Shown piece by piece: positions 54,848 to 62,851 of a stretch of DNA of 64,000 nt (position 1 is the stretch's first letter; each line of letters starts with the position of its first letter). A program made the translations under genes and the position numbers. The notes below the pieces were generated by a model. The model had not been told where the DNA came from and did not search any database. It saw only the letters and a program-made list of their open reading frames with translations. This stretch comes from Rhodanobacter panaciterrae (GTDB lineage: Bacteria; Pseudomonadota; Gammaproteobacteria; Xanthomonadales; Rhodanobacteraceae). The stretch spans positions 1,736,001 through 1,800,000 of the forward strand of contig NZ_BMXT01000001.1 in NCBI RefSeq assembly GCF_014651895.1, in the 5' to 3' direction.

Positions 54848-55396
54848 TCAATCGGCCGGATCGACCTGCACGCGCACGCGCAGACGTTCGCCCGGATCGT
54901 AGTTCAGCCGCGAGGTGTAGACCTCGCCGCGATAACGGTATTCCACGTCATAGCCGACGATCCGTCGCTGCTCGCTGACCGTGTTGACCTGACGGCAGGT
55001 AGTCTGGGTGCTCTGATAATCACCGCCCTGATCCGACACACGATTGCCTACGGCACCGCCCACCACGGCACCGCCCACGGTCGCCGCCGTGCGACCGTCA
55101 CCTTTGCCGATCGTGTGCCCCAGCACGCCACCGATCACGGCACCGAGTACCGTGCCTGCCGCGCTGTTGCCAGGATTGCGCTGCACGACCTGCTGGTCAT
55201 AGCACTGCTGCTGCGGGGTATTCGTGCGCGTGACGCCTTGCACCGGATCTGCGCGCAGCACGTCGGCCCACCCATAGTGGGCGTTGTCGTCGCTGCTGCC
55301 CGGAGGCGGACCAGACGGCGAGTAACGTGCATCCTGCGCATACGCACTGGAAGCCAGCAAGGCGAGTACCAGCGCGGAAAGCCATAAGCGGGTCAT
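54848..55396 (-). CDS. Glycine-zipper outer-membrane-associated protein
   Basis: A 182-residue exported protein: signal peptide (LSALVLALLASSAYA, no lipobox Cys), then a glycine-zipper segment (about 80-118, GTVLGAVIGGVLGHTIG...GGAVVGGAVG) of the Rickettsia 17-kDa antigen/SlyB type. The C-terminus has IVGYDVEYRYRGEVYTSRL, usual in these proteins. AGGAGG lies 5 bases before the ATG at 55396. Probably an envelope-integrity protein; the function is not established. Confidence 0.8.
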   Translation of the reverse strand: MTRLWLSALVLALLASSAYAQDARYSPSGPPPGSSDDNAHYGWADVLRADPVQGVTRTNTPQQQCYDQQVVQRNPGNSAAGTVLGAVIGGVLGHTIGKGDGRTAATVGGAVVGGAVGNRVSDQGGDYQSTQTTCRQVNTVSEQRRIVGYDVEYRYRGEVYTSRLNYDPGERLRVRVQVDPAD

Positions 55397-55574
55397 TGCG
55401 ACCTCCTAACGAGAAACATCAAGCGCCTGCGCGCGTACTGGCACGTATTGCAACAAAATCACGCTGAATACACGCTTAGAATCAGCTTAGCGCCACCGCA
55501 CCACTTACACCTTGTTAAGATGCCGGGCTGGCCGCGCCCTGCCTCTGCGCGGCCCCACGCTGCGGATTTCACCG

Positions 55575-56948
55575 ATGCCGATCTCGCTCTACAACAGTCT
55601 GACCCGTCGCACCGAGCCGTTCGCCCCGCTCGATCCCGAGCGCGTGACGATGTATCTGTGCGGCCCCACCGTTTACAACTACGTGCATATCGGCAATGCG
55701 CGCGGCCCGGTGGTGTTCGACGTACTGGCGCGGTTGCTGCGCCGGCATTACCCGCAACTGGTGTACGCCCGCAACATCACCGACGTCGACGACAAGATCA
55801 ACACCGCCGCCCAGCAGCAGGGCGTGCCGATCGGCACGATCACCGAACGCTTCGCGCAGGCGTATCGCGATGACATGGCCGGGCTCGGCGTGGCGCCGCC
55901 GGACATCGAGCCGCATGCCACCACCCACATCGGCCCGATCATCACGATGATCGAGAACCTGCTCGACAGCGGCCATGCTTACGCCGCCGAGGGGCATGTG
56001 CTGTTCGATGTGGGTTCGTTTCCCGCCTATGGCGAGCTGTCCGGTCGCGATACCGACGAGTTGATCGCCGGCTCACGCGTCGAAGTGGCACCGTACAAGC
56101 GCAGCCCCGGCGATTTCGTGCTGTGGAAGCCCTCTACGCCGGATTTGCCCGGATGGAACAGTCCATGGGGTATCGGTCGCCCGGGCTGGCACATCGAATG
56201 CTCGGCGATGAGCGCAGCGCACCTTGGCGACACCATCGACATCCATGCCGGCGGCATCGACCTGCTGTTTCCGCACCACGAGAACGAGATCGCCCAATCC
56301 ACCTGCGCGCACGATGGCAAAGTGTTCGCGCGCTGGTGGATGCACAACGGCATGCTGACCTTCGACGGCCGCAAGATGTCCAAGTCGCTGGGCAATGTGC
56401 TGCTGCTGCACGAATTGCTGAAGCTGCACCCGGCCGAGGCGTTGCGGTTGCGCCTGCTGAGCGGCCATTACCGGCAACCACTGGACTGGTCCGACGGCGC
56501 CATCGCGCAAGCCGTGAGCACGCTTGACGGCTGGTATCGCGTGCTGCGCGATCTGACCGATGTCGAACTGCCCGTCGGCGACTTGCCGGTACCCGAGCGG
56601 ATCGAGGCGGCCTTGTGCGACGACCTCAACACGCCACAGGCGCTGGCCGAGCTGTCCGTGCTGGCCGACGCCGCACGCCAGTCCGGCAGCGCCGCAGCGA
56701 AAGCCGCGCTGCTCGGTGGTGGCGCCCTGCTCGGCCTGCTGCAGCAGGATGCGGAAGCATGGTTCAAGCGCGACAGCGGACAAGCCATCGATGCCGCGCA
56801 TGTCGATGCGCTGCTGGAAGAACGCCGTGCCGCCCGCGCCGCACGCGACTTCAAGCGCGCCGATGCGATCCGCGACGAACTGGCTGCGATGAACATCGCG
56901 ATCGAGGATGGCGCACAGGGCACGCGCTGGAGTGTGCAGAAGAGCTGA
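55575..56948 (+). CDS. cysS: Cysteinyl-tRNA synthetase
   Basis: A 457-residue class I synthetase for tRNA-Cys. The zinc/HIGH region reads [21 protein letters not shown], followed by [39 protein letters not shown] and the KMSKSLGN loop. I start it at the ATG at 55575, where the family begins; an upstream extension in frame is not conserved. It is followed by sufE on the same strand. Confidence 0.98.
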   Translation: MPISLYNSLTRRTEPFAPLDPERVTMYLCGPTVYNYVHIGNARGPVVFDVLARLLRRHYPQLVYARNITDVDDKINTAAQQQGVPIGTITERFAQAYRDDMAGLGVAPPDIEPHATTHIGPIITMIENLLDSGHAYAAEGHVLFDVGSFPAYGELSGRDTDELIAGSRVEVAPYKRSPGDFVLWKPSTPDLPGWNSPWGIGRPGWHIECSAMSAAHLGDTIDIHAGGIDLLFPHHENEIAQSTCAHDGKVFARWWMHNGMLTFDGRKMSKSLGNVLLLHELLKLHPAEALRLRLLSGHYRQPLDWSDGAIAQAVSTLDGWYRVLRDLTDVELPVGDLPVPERIEAALCDDLNTPQALAELSVLADAARQSGSAAAKAALLGGGALLGLLQQDAEAWFKRDSGQAIDAAHVDALLEERRAARAARDFKRADAIRDELAAMNIAIEDGAQGTRWSVQKS

Positions 56949-57000
56949 GTGTGGGCCGCCCGTGTTCGTGAATTCAGCTCGTCCGCGCGATAATGCGCAC

Positions 57001-57432
57001 ATGAACAGCATCGCCACCACCAGTGCCACGCAGGCGCAGCAGGATATCGCCGAGGAATTCGCGTTCTTCGGTGACTGGACCGAGCGCTACCAGTACCTGA
57101 TCGATCTCGGCAAGCAGCTGCCGCCGTTTCCCGAGGCAGACAAGACCGAGCAATATCGCGTTCACGGCTGCCAGTCGATGGTATGGCTGGTACCCAGCGG
57201 CGATGCCTCGAAGATGCACTTCGAGGCGATCAGCGATTCGGCAATCGTCTCCGGGCTGATTGCGCTGGTGCTGCGGGTGTATTCGGACCGCTCCGCGCAG
57301 GAGATCGTCGCCACCGAACCGCAGTTCATCGCCACGATCGGGTTGGCCAAGCATCTCTCGCCCACGCGTTCCAACGGGCTGGCCGCGATGCTGACAAAAC
57401 TGAAAGGCTACGCGGCACAGGCGCTGGCCTGA
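57001..57432 (+). CDS. sufE: SufE-family cysteine desulfuration protein
   Basis: A 143-residue SufE fold protein with the persulfide-accepting Cys in YRVHGCQSMVWLV and the C-terminal HLSPTRSNGLAAMLTKLKGYA. SufE (or CsdE) takes sulfur from a cysteine desulfurase for Fe-S assembly; no desulfurase is in the window, so SufE versus CsdE cannot be settled. It begins 52 bases after cysS. A terminator follows. Confidence 0.92.
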   Translation: MNSIATTSATQAQQDIAEEFAFFGDWTERYQYLIDLGKQLPPFPEADKTEQYRVHGCQSMVWLVPSGDASKMHFEAISDSAIVSGLIALVLRVYSDRSAQEIVATEPQFIATIGLAKHLSPTRSNGLAAMLTKLKGYAAQALA

Positions 57433-57461
57433 GCGCTCCGCCACCGATGCACCAAAAAGAC

Positions 57462-57486
57462 AAAGCCCCGCTCAGAGCGGGGCTTT
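57462..57486 (+). terminator. Bidirectional terminator between sufE and dksA
   Basis: An 11-bp stem AAAGCCCCGCT/AGCGGGGCTTT with a three-base loop. On the minus strand CTTTTT follows a few bases beyond, so it suits both converging genes. Confidence 0.8.
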
Positions 57487-57551
57487 GATTGAAAGTCCGG
57501 CATGGATGCCGGTTTGATCTTTGCGCTCATGGAGGAACGCAAAAAACTGAC

Positions 57552-58751
57552 TCAGTCACCCATCTGCTTCTGCAGGTGCTCGCGGCGTTCCTGCGCATCC
57601 AGCGACAGCGTGGCGATCGGACGCGCATCGAGACGATCGATGCCGATTTCCTCGTCAGTCTCCTCGCAGAAACCGTAGCTGCCTTCCTCGATCCGGCGCA
57701 GCGCCTTGTCGATCTTGGAAATCAGCTTGCGGTAACGGTCGCGGGTACGCAGTTCCAGCGAGTTCTCGGTTTCGCGGGTAGCGCGCTCGGCTTCGTCACC
57801 GACGTCACGCACTTCCTCGCGCAGGTTGTCCATGGTCTGGCGTGACTCTTCCACCAACTGGTCACGCCAGTCGCGCAGCTTGTTGCGGAAGTAGGCCAAG
57901 TGCTGCGGGTTCATGTACTCCTCGTTGTTCGAAGGGTGATAACCCTTAGGCAACGTGATCGTACTGGTGGCAGGCAGCGCGTATCGCCCGTCTTCACGGG
58001 TGATGCCGTTTTCGAGTTTTTTTGTAGCAAGTTTATTCATTGAGGACGACGAGTTTTTCTGATTTTTGTGAGAGGAGGCATGACGCGCGGTAGCCGGAGC
58101 TGCTCGCGGTGTCACCATGGCGGTTGCACTCGCTACCTTGCCCTTGAAGAGCGTGCTGGCGGGTGACGGGGATACGCTTTTGACGACCGGAGCGGGGGCT
58201 GGAGCGGCCTTGGCTGCCGGCTTGGTAACTGGTTTGGTTGCAACGTGAACTGGCTTGACCGGTTTTCCGGCCGGTTTCGCCACGTGCTTCACCGGCGACT
58301 TGGCCGGCGCAGCGGCTTTCTTGGCTACCGGCTTGGTCGCAGGCTTCGTAGCCAACTTCTTGACGATGCTGCTCTTCACCTTGGTGTTCTTGACGGCAGC
58401 CTTCTTCGGTGCCGGCTTCTTGACGACCACCTTCTTGACGGCAACTTTCTTTGCCACGGCTTTCTTGGCGACGACTTTCTTGGCCGGGCTGGCCTTCTTC
58501 GCTGGTGCCTTGGCGACGACCTTTTTGGCCACCGGCTTGGCGGCTGGTTTCTTGGCGACGACCGGTTTGGCCACGACTTTCTTCACCGTTGCCTTGCCGA
58601 CTGCCTTGCTCACGGTTTTCTTTGCAGGTGTTTTGGCGCTCTTCACGGTCCGCCCCTTTGTAGCAGCTGCTTTCGGCTTGCCGGCCTTGGTAGCCGGGGT
58701 CTTCCCTTTCTGCGCCTTGGCGGCGGTCGAATTACGTGTCGTTTTCGCCAT
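57552..58751 (-). CDS. dksA: DksA-domain protein with a long histone H1-like N-terminal tail
   Basis: A 399-residue protein in two parts. Residues 1 to about 235 are Lys/Ala/Pro/Val repeats ([12 protein letters not shown] and similar), like histone H1 or AlgP tails. Residues about 240-399 are a DksA domain: coiled coil [22 protein letters not shown] with DEAERATRE, then [12 protein letters not shown]...ATLSLDA. Only the first of the four zinc-finger cysteines remains (Cys362; the others are Thr, Ser and Ala). DksA binds the RNA polymerase secondary channel with ppGpp. An internal Met at residue 238 (58040) would give a 162-residue DksA of ordinary size. The tail probably binds DNA or RNA, by inference. 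Confidence 0.9.
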   Translation of the reverse strand: MAKTTRNSTAAKAQKGKTPATKAGKPKAAATKGRTVKSAKTPAKKTVSKAVGKATVKKVVAKPVVAKKPAAKPVAKKVVAKAPAKKASPAKKVVAKKAVAKKVAVKKVVVKKPAPKKAAVKNTKVKSSIVKKLATKPATKPVAKKAAAPAKSPVKHVAKPAGKPVKPVHVATKPVTKPAAKAAPAPAPVVKSVSPSPASTLFKGKVASATAMVTPRAAPATARHASSHKNQKNSSSSMNKLATKKLENGITREDGRYALPATSTITLPKGYHPSNNEEYMNPQHLAYFRNKLRDWRDQLVEESRQTMDNLREEVRDVGDEAERATRETENSLELRTRDRYRKLISKIDKALRRIEEGSYGFCEETDEEIGIDRLDARPIATLSLDAQERREHLQKQMGD

Positions 58752-58866
58752 ATCCCTTCACCGTTTTTGGCCGTGGCGGCCGGGTGTTATAGCCCATGTG
58801 TTCTACACCAGCAAGCTTGCATCTGGAATACTTGTACCACTACACGCCGCAAGTCGTTCCGGTAAC

Positions 58867-59118
58867 GTGAACATCCCATCCCGCTTGATACTGTGGTTGC
58901 TGCGTTTGTACAAGCGCTGGCTGAGCCCATTGCTTGGCCCGCGCTGCCGCTTCCACCCCAGTTGCTCCGATTATGCACGGATTGCGGTCACGCGCTTCGG
59001 CCCGTGGCGCGGCAGCCTGCTGACCGGTTGGCGGCTGCTGCGCTGCCAGCCATTGTGCACCGGAGGCGAGGACCCGGTACCCGAGCACTTCCATTTCCCC
59101 GGCTGTCGCCACCAGTAA
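58867..59118 (+). CDS. yidD: Membrane protein insertion efficiency factor YidD
   Basis: An 83-residue YidD with [39 protein letters not shown] and [20 protein letters not shown], an unmistakable family match. It aids YidC-dependent insertion. It starts from a GTG at 58867; a much longer frame upstream is antisense to dksA. It diverges from dksA. Unusually it is away from rnpA/yidC. Confidence 0.9.
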   Translation: MNIPSRLILWLLRLYKRWLSPLLGPRCRFHPSCSDYARIAVTRFGPWRGSLLTGWRLLRCQPLCTGGEDPVPEHFHFPGCRHQ

Positions 59119-59228
59119 CTCGGTCGCCAAAGGCGAACGAAAGCTCTTCAGCAAACAACAAACCGAAGCATCACGACTGAAGTTGTTCCGCAGGAGTGCC
59201 GGTTTCCCGCGAGCGCCCGCCCCTCATT

Positions 59229-59257
59229 CACCCCTTCTCCCGAAGGAAGAAGGGGTG
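59229..59257. terminator. Hairpin between yidD and folE2
   Basis: A 10-bp stem CACCCCTTCT/AGAAGGGGTG with a nine-base loop sits 6 bases after the folE2 stop and about 110 after yidD. No U-tract follows, so it may be an mRNA-end stabiliser or a REP relic rather than a true terminator. The rest of the 144-base gap shows nothing. Confidence 0.5.
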
Positions 59258-59262
59258 GCGAA

Positions 59263-60210
59263 TCACGGTGTCGAGCCGTAGCCGCCTTCCACACCCTTGC
59301 TGGCGTATGCCACCGCGTCATGCGGATGCAGGCTTTCCTGGTGTTCGACGCGGATGTGGAAGTCGCTGAGCGCGACGTCCGCATCGAGTGCCTTCTGGAT
59401 CCGCCGGGCGGCGTCCTCGCAGAACATCAGGTTGCCGCCGTTGGCCAGCGCGAAGGCCTGTTCATCCTCGCGTTTCACCGCGGTCTGCACCGGCGTGCCG
59501 AGCGCGTGCTCGACGCGGTCGACCAGATCGATCAGGTGGAGGCCGGCTCCAGCGACAGGACGAATGCGCAGGCGCGCCACGCTACGCTGGGCATGCGGGG
59601 TAGCAACGATGCCGTGTTCGCTGCCGAGCCAGGCCAGCACGGCCGCGTGATCGACCGGCTTGGCCGCATCGAAGTCGCTGGCGAACTGGTCCTGGATCAG
59701 CTGGCGCGACAGCGCGGCCGAGGCCGGACAGGTGGAGGAATAAACCACCTCGGTGCCGAACTCGAGCAGGAACTCGTCGCCGGTCAGGCTGGCTTCGATG
59801 CAGACTGGATAAGCACGCCAGCCGCTGTTGGCGCTGCGCAGGGCCGGGCGACGCACCAGCTGTTCAAAGTGGATGCTGAGGCAGGCGCGATCGGACAGGT
59901 CCTTGTGCGAATCGAGGAAGCCACGCAGCAGCGCATGCAGTGAATCGGCAGTGAGCGTCTGTGTGCTCAACGCCTGCTCGACCTGCAGATACAGTCGCGA
60001 CATGTGGATGCCGCGCTTGTCCGGCCGGTTCAGATTGACGAAAGCGCCGACCCGCGCGCTGGCCCGCTGCACCTCGCCGTCACCCGCATCGAACAACACC
60101 GGCACCTGGATATCGGCCATACCGACCCAGTCCAGTGCACCGGCAAGATGCGGCTGCGCGTGTACCGCGACATCGGGGAGCAGGCGGGCGGTATTTTCCT
60201 GATTCGGCAT
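59263..60210 (-). CDS. folE2: GTP cyclohydrolase FolE2 (type IB)
   Basis: A 315-residue FolE2, converting GTP to dihydroneopterin triphosphate for folate. Family blocks include GVGAFVNLNRPDKRGIHMSRLYL-type sequence, SYPVCIEASL-like YPVCIEAS, STCPASAALSRQL (active-site Cys) and the C-terminal DFHIRVEHQESLHPHDAVAY. FolE2 uses metals other than zinc and is often Zur-controlled; I found no Zur-like palindrome upstream. The ATG at 60210 starts the conserved region. Confidence 0.92.
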   Translation of the reverse strand: MPNQENTARLLPDVAVHAQPHLAGALDWVGMADIQVPVLFDAGDGEVQRASARVGAFVNLNRPDKRGIHMSRLYLQVEQALSTQTLTADSLHALLRGFLDSHKDLSDRACLSIHFEQLVRRPALRSANSGWRAYPVCIEASLTGDEFLLEFGTEVVYSSTCPASAALSRQLIQDQFASDFDAAKPVDHAAVLAWLGSEHGIVATPHAQRSVARLRIRPVAGAGLHLIDLVDRVEHALGTPVQTAVKREDEQAFALANGGNLMFCEDAARRIQKALDADVALSDFHIRVEHQESLHPHDAVAYASKGVEGGYGSTP

Positions 60211-60318
60211 CGTTGGATCCTGACATCGGCGAGCTTGTCGCCGCGAAGCAGACAATCTTGGGGCAGCCAAGCCACCGCGCAATAGTGGCGTGGCGGAAAC
60301 GCTGCGTCTTGAGACGAT

Positions 60319-61173
60319 TTACACCACTTGCCGACGCCATGCACGGGCAGCCTGCCACGCCTGCAACGTGGTCGCCAACCCCGTGCGCGGCTGTCCCGTC
60401 TGCAACACGGCCAGTGCATCGTCAGTGAGTGCCGCGCGCCGCGCCAATTGGTTGCCATGACGCGATTCCAGCGCGCGAAACACGCTGAGCGGCCCAGCCA
60501 GCGTAGCCGACTCGCGCCAGCTGGCCAGCAGATCGTCCAACTGCGCCTTGATCGCCTGCTGCCGCGCTTCACCCGGCGCACGCAGTTGCATGCGACTCAA
60601 GCCATGCCGCGCCAATCGGGCCATCGGCAACGGTAGACAATCGCGCTCGGCGTCCTGCTCCAGTCGCAGCAGCGCGTATAGAAGATGATTGAGCGTGGCG
60701 ACCCGTGCCGCCCGCGCAGGCGATGCCTCGTTGCCGTACCACCAGGCGGTTTCCAGCGCAGCCAGCGCACCATGCAGCGGCAACGCGGCAGCGAGCTGGG
60801 CGGGGAAATCCGCGGCGGTGCCCTGCTCCAGCTGAGCCATCGCAGCCAGCGCCGGGGCCAGCCAGAGATCGCCGGCGATGGCATGCGCACGCTCATCGTC
60901 GAACAACACCTGGGTCAGCGGATGACGCCCGCCGCTGGCAGCAGCTCCAGCCAATTCCTCAGCCCACCAGTTGAGCTTGGCCGCCGCCACCTGCGGCTCG
61001 CGGATGCCGTAAGCAGCACCGAGCAGCTCCTGCTCCAGCGCCGCCAACGCGACGTGACCGGGATAACGTCGGCCGTCGACGAACACCAGCGCGATGCGCT
61101 GCTGCGGCTGCACCGCCAGCCACTTGTCGATGAAGCCCTGCAGTACGGCATTTTGTTCGACCAGCTCGATCAT
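60319..61173 (-). CDS. Squalene/phytoene synthase-like protein
   Basis: A 284-residue all-helical protein resembling the trans-isoprenyl diphosphate synthase family (QRIALVFVDGRRYPGHVALAALEQELLGAAYGIREPQVAAAKLNWWAEEL). Canonical DxxxD motifs are not clear, so it may be a non-catalytic NDUFAF6-like relative rather than a true squalene or phytoene synthase. It overlaps gph by ATGA in the row ubiG-gph-this gene, which hints at quinone or isoprenoid-linked work. Confidence 0.7.
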   Translation of the reverse strand: MIELVEQNAVLQGFIDKWLAVQPQQRIALVFVDGRRYPGHVALAALEQELLGAAYGIREPQVAAAKLNWWAEELAGAAASGGRHPLTQVLFDDERAHAIAGDLWLAPALAAMAQLEQGTAADFPAQLAAALPLHGALAALETAWWYGNEASPARAARVATLNHLLYALLRLEQDAERDCLPLPMARLARHGLSRMQLRAPGEARQQAIKAQLDDLLASWRESATLAGPLSVFRALESRHGNQLARRAALTDDALAVLQTGQPRTGLATTLQAWQAARAWRRQVV

Positions 61174-61850
61174 GCGACGACCGGCTGCAACTGCAGCAAC
61201 GCGGCCAGTTCGGCCGGATGAGCCAGCACCTTGTCGGCACCCCATGTGTGCGGATCACCACCGTCGAGATAACCCCAGCTCACCGCCACCGTATACAGGC
61301 CAGCAGCAGCGCCTGCCTGGATGTCGCGCCGGTCGTCGCCTACGAACAGGCAATGCGCCGGCGCCACGCCGGCACGTGCGCAGGCCAGCAGTACCGGAGC
61401 CGGATCGGGTTTCTTCACCGGCAGCGTATCGCCGGATACCACGGCGCTGGCGCGACTGGCCCAGCCAATCCGGCTGACCAGCTCGTCAGTGAGGAACGCC
61501 GCCTTGTTGGTGACGATGCCCCAGCGCAAGCCGTGTGCCTCGATTCGCACCAGCAAGTCATCGACGCCATCGAATGCCTGCGTCTGCTGAGCCATCACGT
61601 CTTGATACAGCTGCAGATAACGTGGTGTCAGCGCCTCCAGCGCAGGCTCGCCGCGCTCGCCAAACGCACAGCGCAGCACGGCGCGCGCACCGCGCGAAAC
61701 CACCTCACGCACCGGCGCGTACGGCGGGGGCGCAACGCCCTCTTCCACACACTGTGCGACCAGTGCCGCGTACAGATCGGGGGCGCTGTCGAGCAAGGTG
61801 CCGTCCAGATCGAACAGCACACCCTGGATGTTTTCCGGTAGCAATTTCAT
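61170..61850 (-). CDS. gph: HAD phosphatase, Gph/MupP type
   Basis: A 226-residue HAD-superfamily phosphatase with the nucleophile motif VLFDLDGTLLDSAPDL, VTNKAAFLTDEL, KKPDPAP and LFVGDDRRDIQAG. Sequence alone fits phosphoglycolate phosphatase; directly after ubiG it also fits MupP, the N-acetylmuramate-6-phosphate phosphatase of the pseudomonad recycling pathway, which occupies that position. The start overlaps the ubiG stop by four bases. Confidence 0.88.
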   Translation of the reverse strand: MKLLPENIQGVLFDLDGTLLDSAPDLYAALVAQCVEEGVAPPPYAPVREVVSRGARAVLRCAFGERGEPALEALTPRYLQLYQDVMAQQTQAFDGVDDLLVRIEAHGLRWGIVTNKAAFLTDELVSRIGWASRASAVVSGDTLPVKKPDPAPVLLACARAGVAPAHCLFVGDDRRDIQAGAAAGLYTVAVSWGYLDGGDPHTWGADKVLAHPAELAALLQLQPVVA

Positions 61851-62554
61851 GCCGGCTTATGTGCGCTGAGAAGATAGTTGACCGCGGTGAAGCGGCTGAG
61901 CCACGCCTTGCGCTGTAACGGGTTGTAGCCCAGACCCGAGACGTCATCCAGTTCCAGTCCCGCCTGCCGCAGCAGCCGGGCGAGTTCGGACGGTTTCAGG
62001 AATTGCGCGTAGTGATGGGTGCCGCGCGGCAACATCCGCATGACGTATTCGGCACCGAGGATGGCCGCGCCGAATGCGGCCGGCGTGCGATTCAAGGTGG
62101 ACATGAACAGCCGGCCGCCGGGCTTCAACATCGTCGCCAGGTCATGCACCAGCGCCGCCGGATCAGGCACATGCTCGATCAGCTCCATGCAGCACACCGC
62201 GTCGAAACTGGCCGGTTCGGCGGCGGCCAGATCGACTGAGGATTGCACGCGGTAATCGACATCGAGGCTCGACTCGTGCAGATGCAAGCGGGCGACGTCG
62301 ATCACCTTCTGCCCCAGGTCGATGCCAGTGACCTTTGCGCCGGCGCGCGCCAGCGCCTCGCTCAACAGGCCGCCGCCGCAACCGACGTCGGCCACACGGG
62401 CGCCACGCAGATCGACGCGGGCGGCGATATAGGCCGCGCGCACCGGGTTGAGGTCATGCAGCGGACGCGATTCACCGTCCGGATCCCACCAGCGTGCAGC
62501 CAGCTGGTCGAAACGGGCTATTTCCTCGGGACTGACATTGGCGGTCTGTGACAT
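61847..62554 (-). CDS. ubiG: Ubiquinone O-methyltransferase UbiG
   Basis: A 235-residue class I SAM methyltransferase for both O-methylations of ubiquinone. ARFDQLAARWWDPDGESRPLHDLNP is a UbiG signature, followed by VADVGCGGGLLSEALARAGAKVTGID (SAM site) and MELIEHVPDP. The gap to the YciI gene upstream is 28 bases. Confidence 0.96.
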   Translation of the reverse strand: MSQTANVSPEEIARFDQLAARWWDPDGESRPLHDLNPVRAAYIAARVDLRGARVADVGCGGGLLSEALARAGAKVTGIDLGQKVIDVARLHLHESSLDVDYRVQSSVDLAAAEPASFDAVCCMELIEHVPDPAALVHDLATMLKPGGRLFMSTLNRTPAAFGAAILGAEYVMRMLPRGTHHYAQFLKPSELARLLRQAGLELDDVSGLGYNPLQRKAWLSRFTAVNYLLSAHKPA

Positions 62555-62582
62555 GGTCGTGTGCTCAAGAAGTACCGGCAGC

Positions 62583-62837
62583 CTAGCTGGCCTGCCATGC
62601 ATGGACGGTGATCTCCCAACCGCCGCTGATATGTGCCGGATCGCGCTGCACGATGGCCATGGCCTCGTCCAGATCGTTCGCGCGCAGCAGATAGGCGCCG
62701 CCGGACCCATCGCCGAACGGGCCGTTCATTTCATTGCGACCCTGGGCGCGCAGATCGTCGAGAAAGTCACGGTGCATCGATACCACGGCAGGGTCGACAT
62801 GCGGCTTGCGCATCAGGATGACGAGATAACGGTTCAC
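62583..62837 (-). CDS. YciI-family protein
   Basis: An 84-residue YciI-like protein: NRYLVILMRKPHVDP, HRDFLDDLRAQG, GPFGDGSGGAYLLRANDLDEAMAIVQRDPAHISG. Proteins of this fold often have a His/Asp pair and unknown reactions. The likely start is the GTG at 62837 with GAGGA 7 bases upstream; a TTG six codons earlier would overlap the preceding gene by four bases and is possible. Confidence 0.85.
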   Translation of the reverse strand: MNRYLVILMRKPHVDPAVVSMHRDFLDDLRAQGRNEMNGPFGDGSGGAYLLRANDLDEAMAIVQRDPAHISGGWEITVHAWQAS

Positions 62838-62851
62838 GGGCGTCCTCGGGT

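Noticed and set aside
60211..60318. A Zur-regulated site before folE2
   Set aside because: FolE2 is often under Zur, but I found no AT-rich Zur-type palindrome here.
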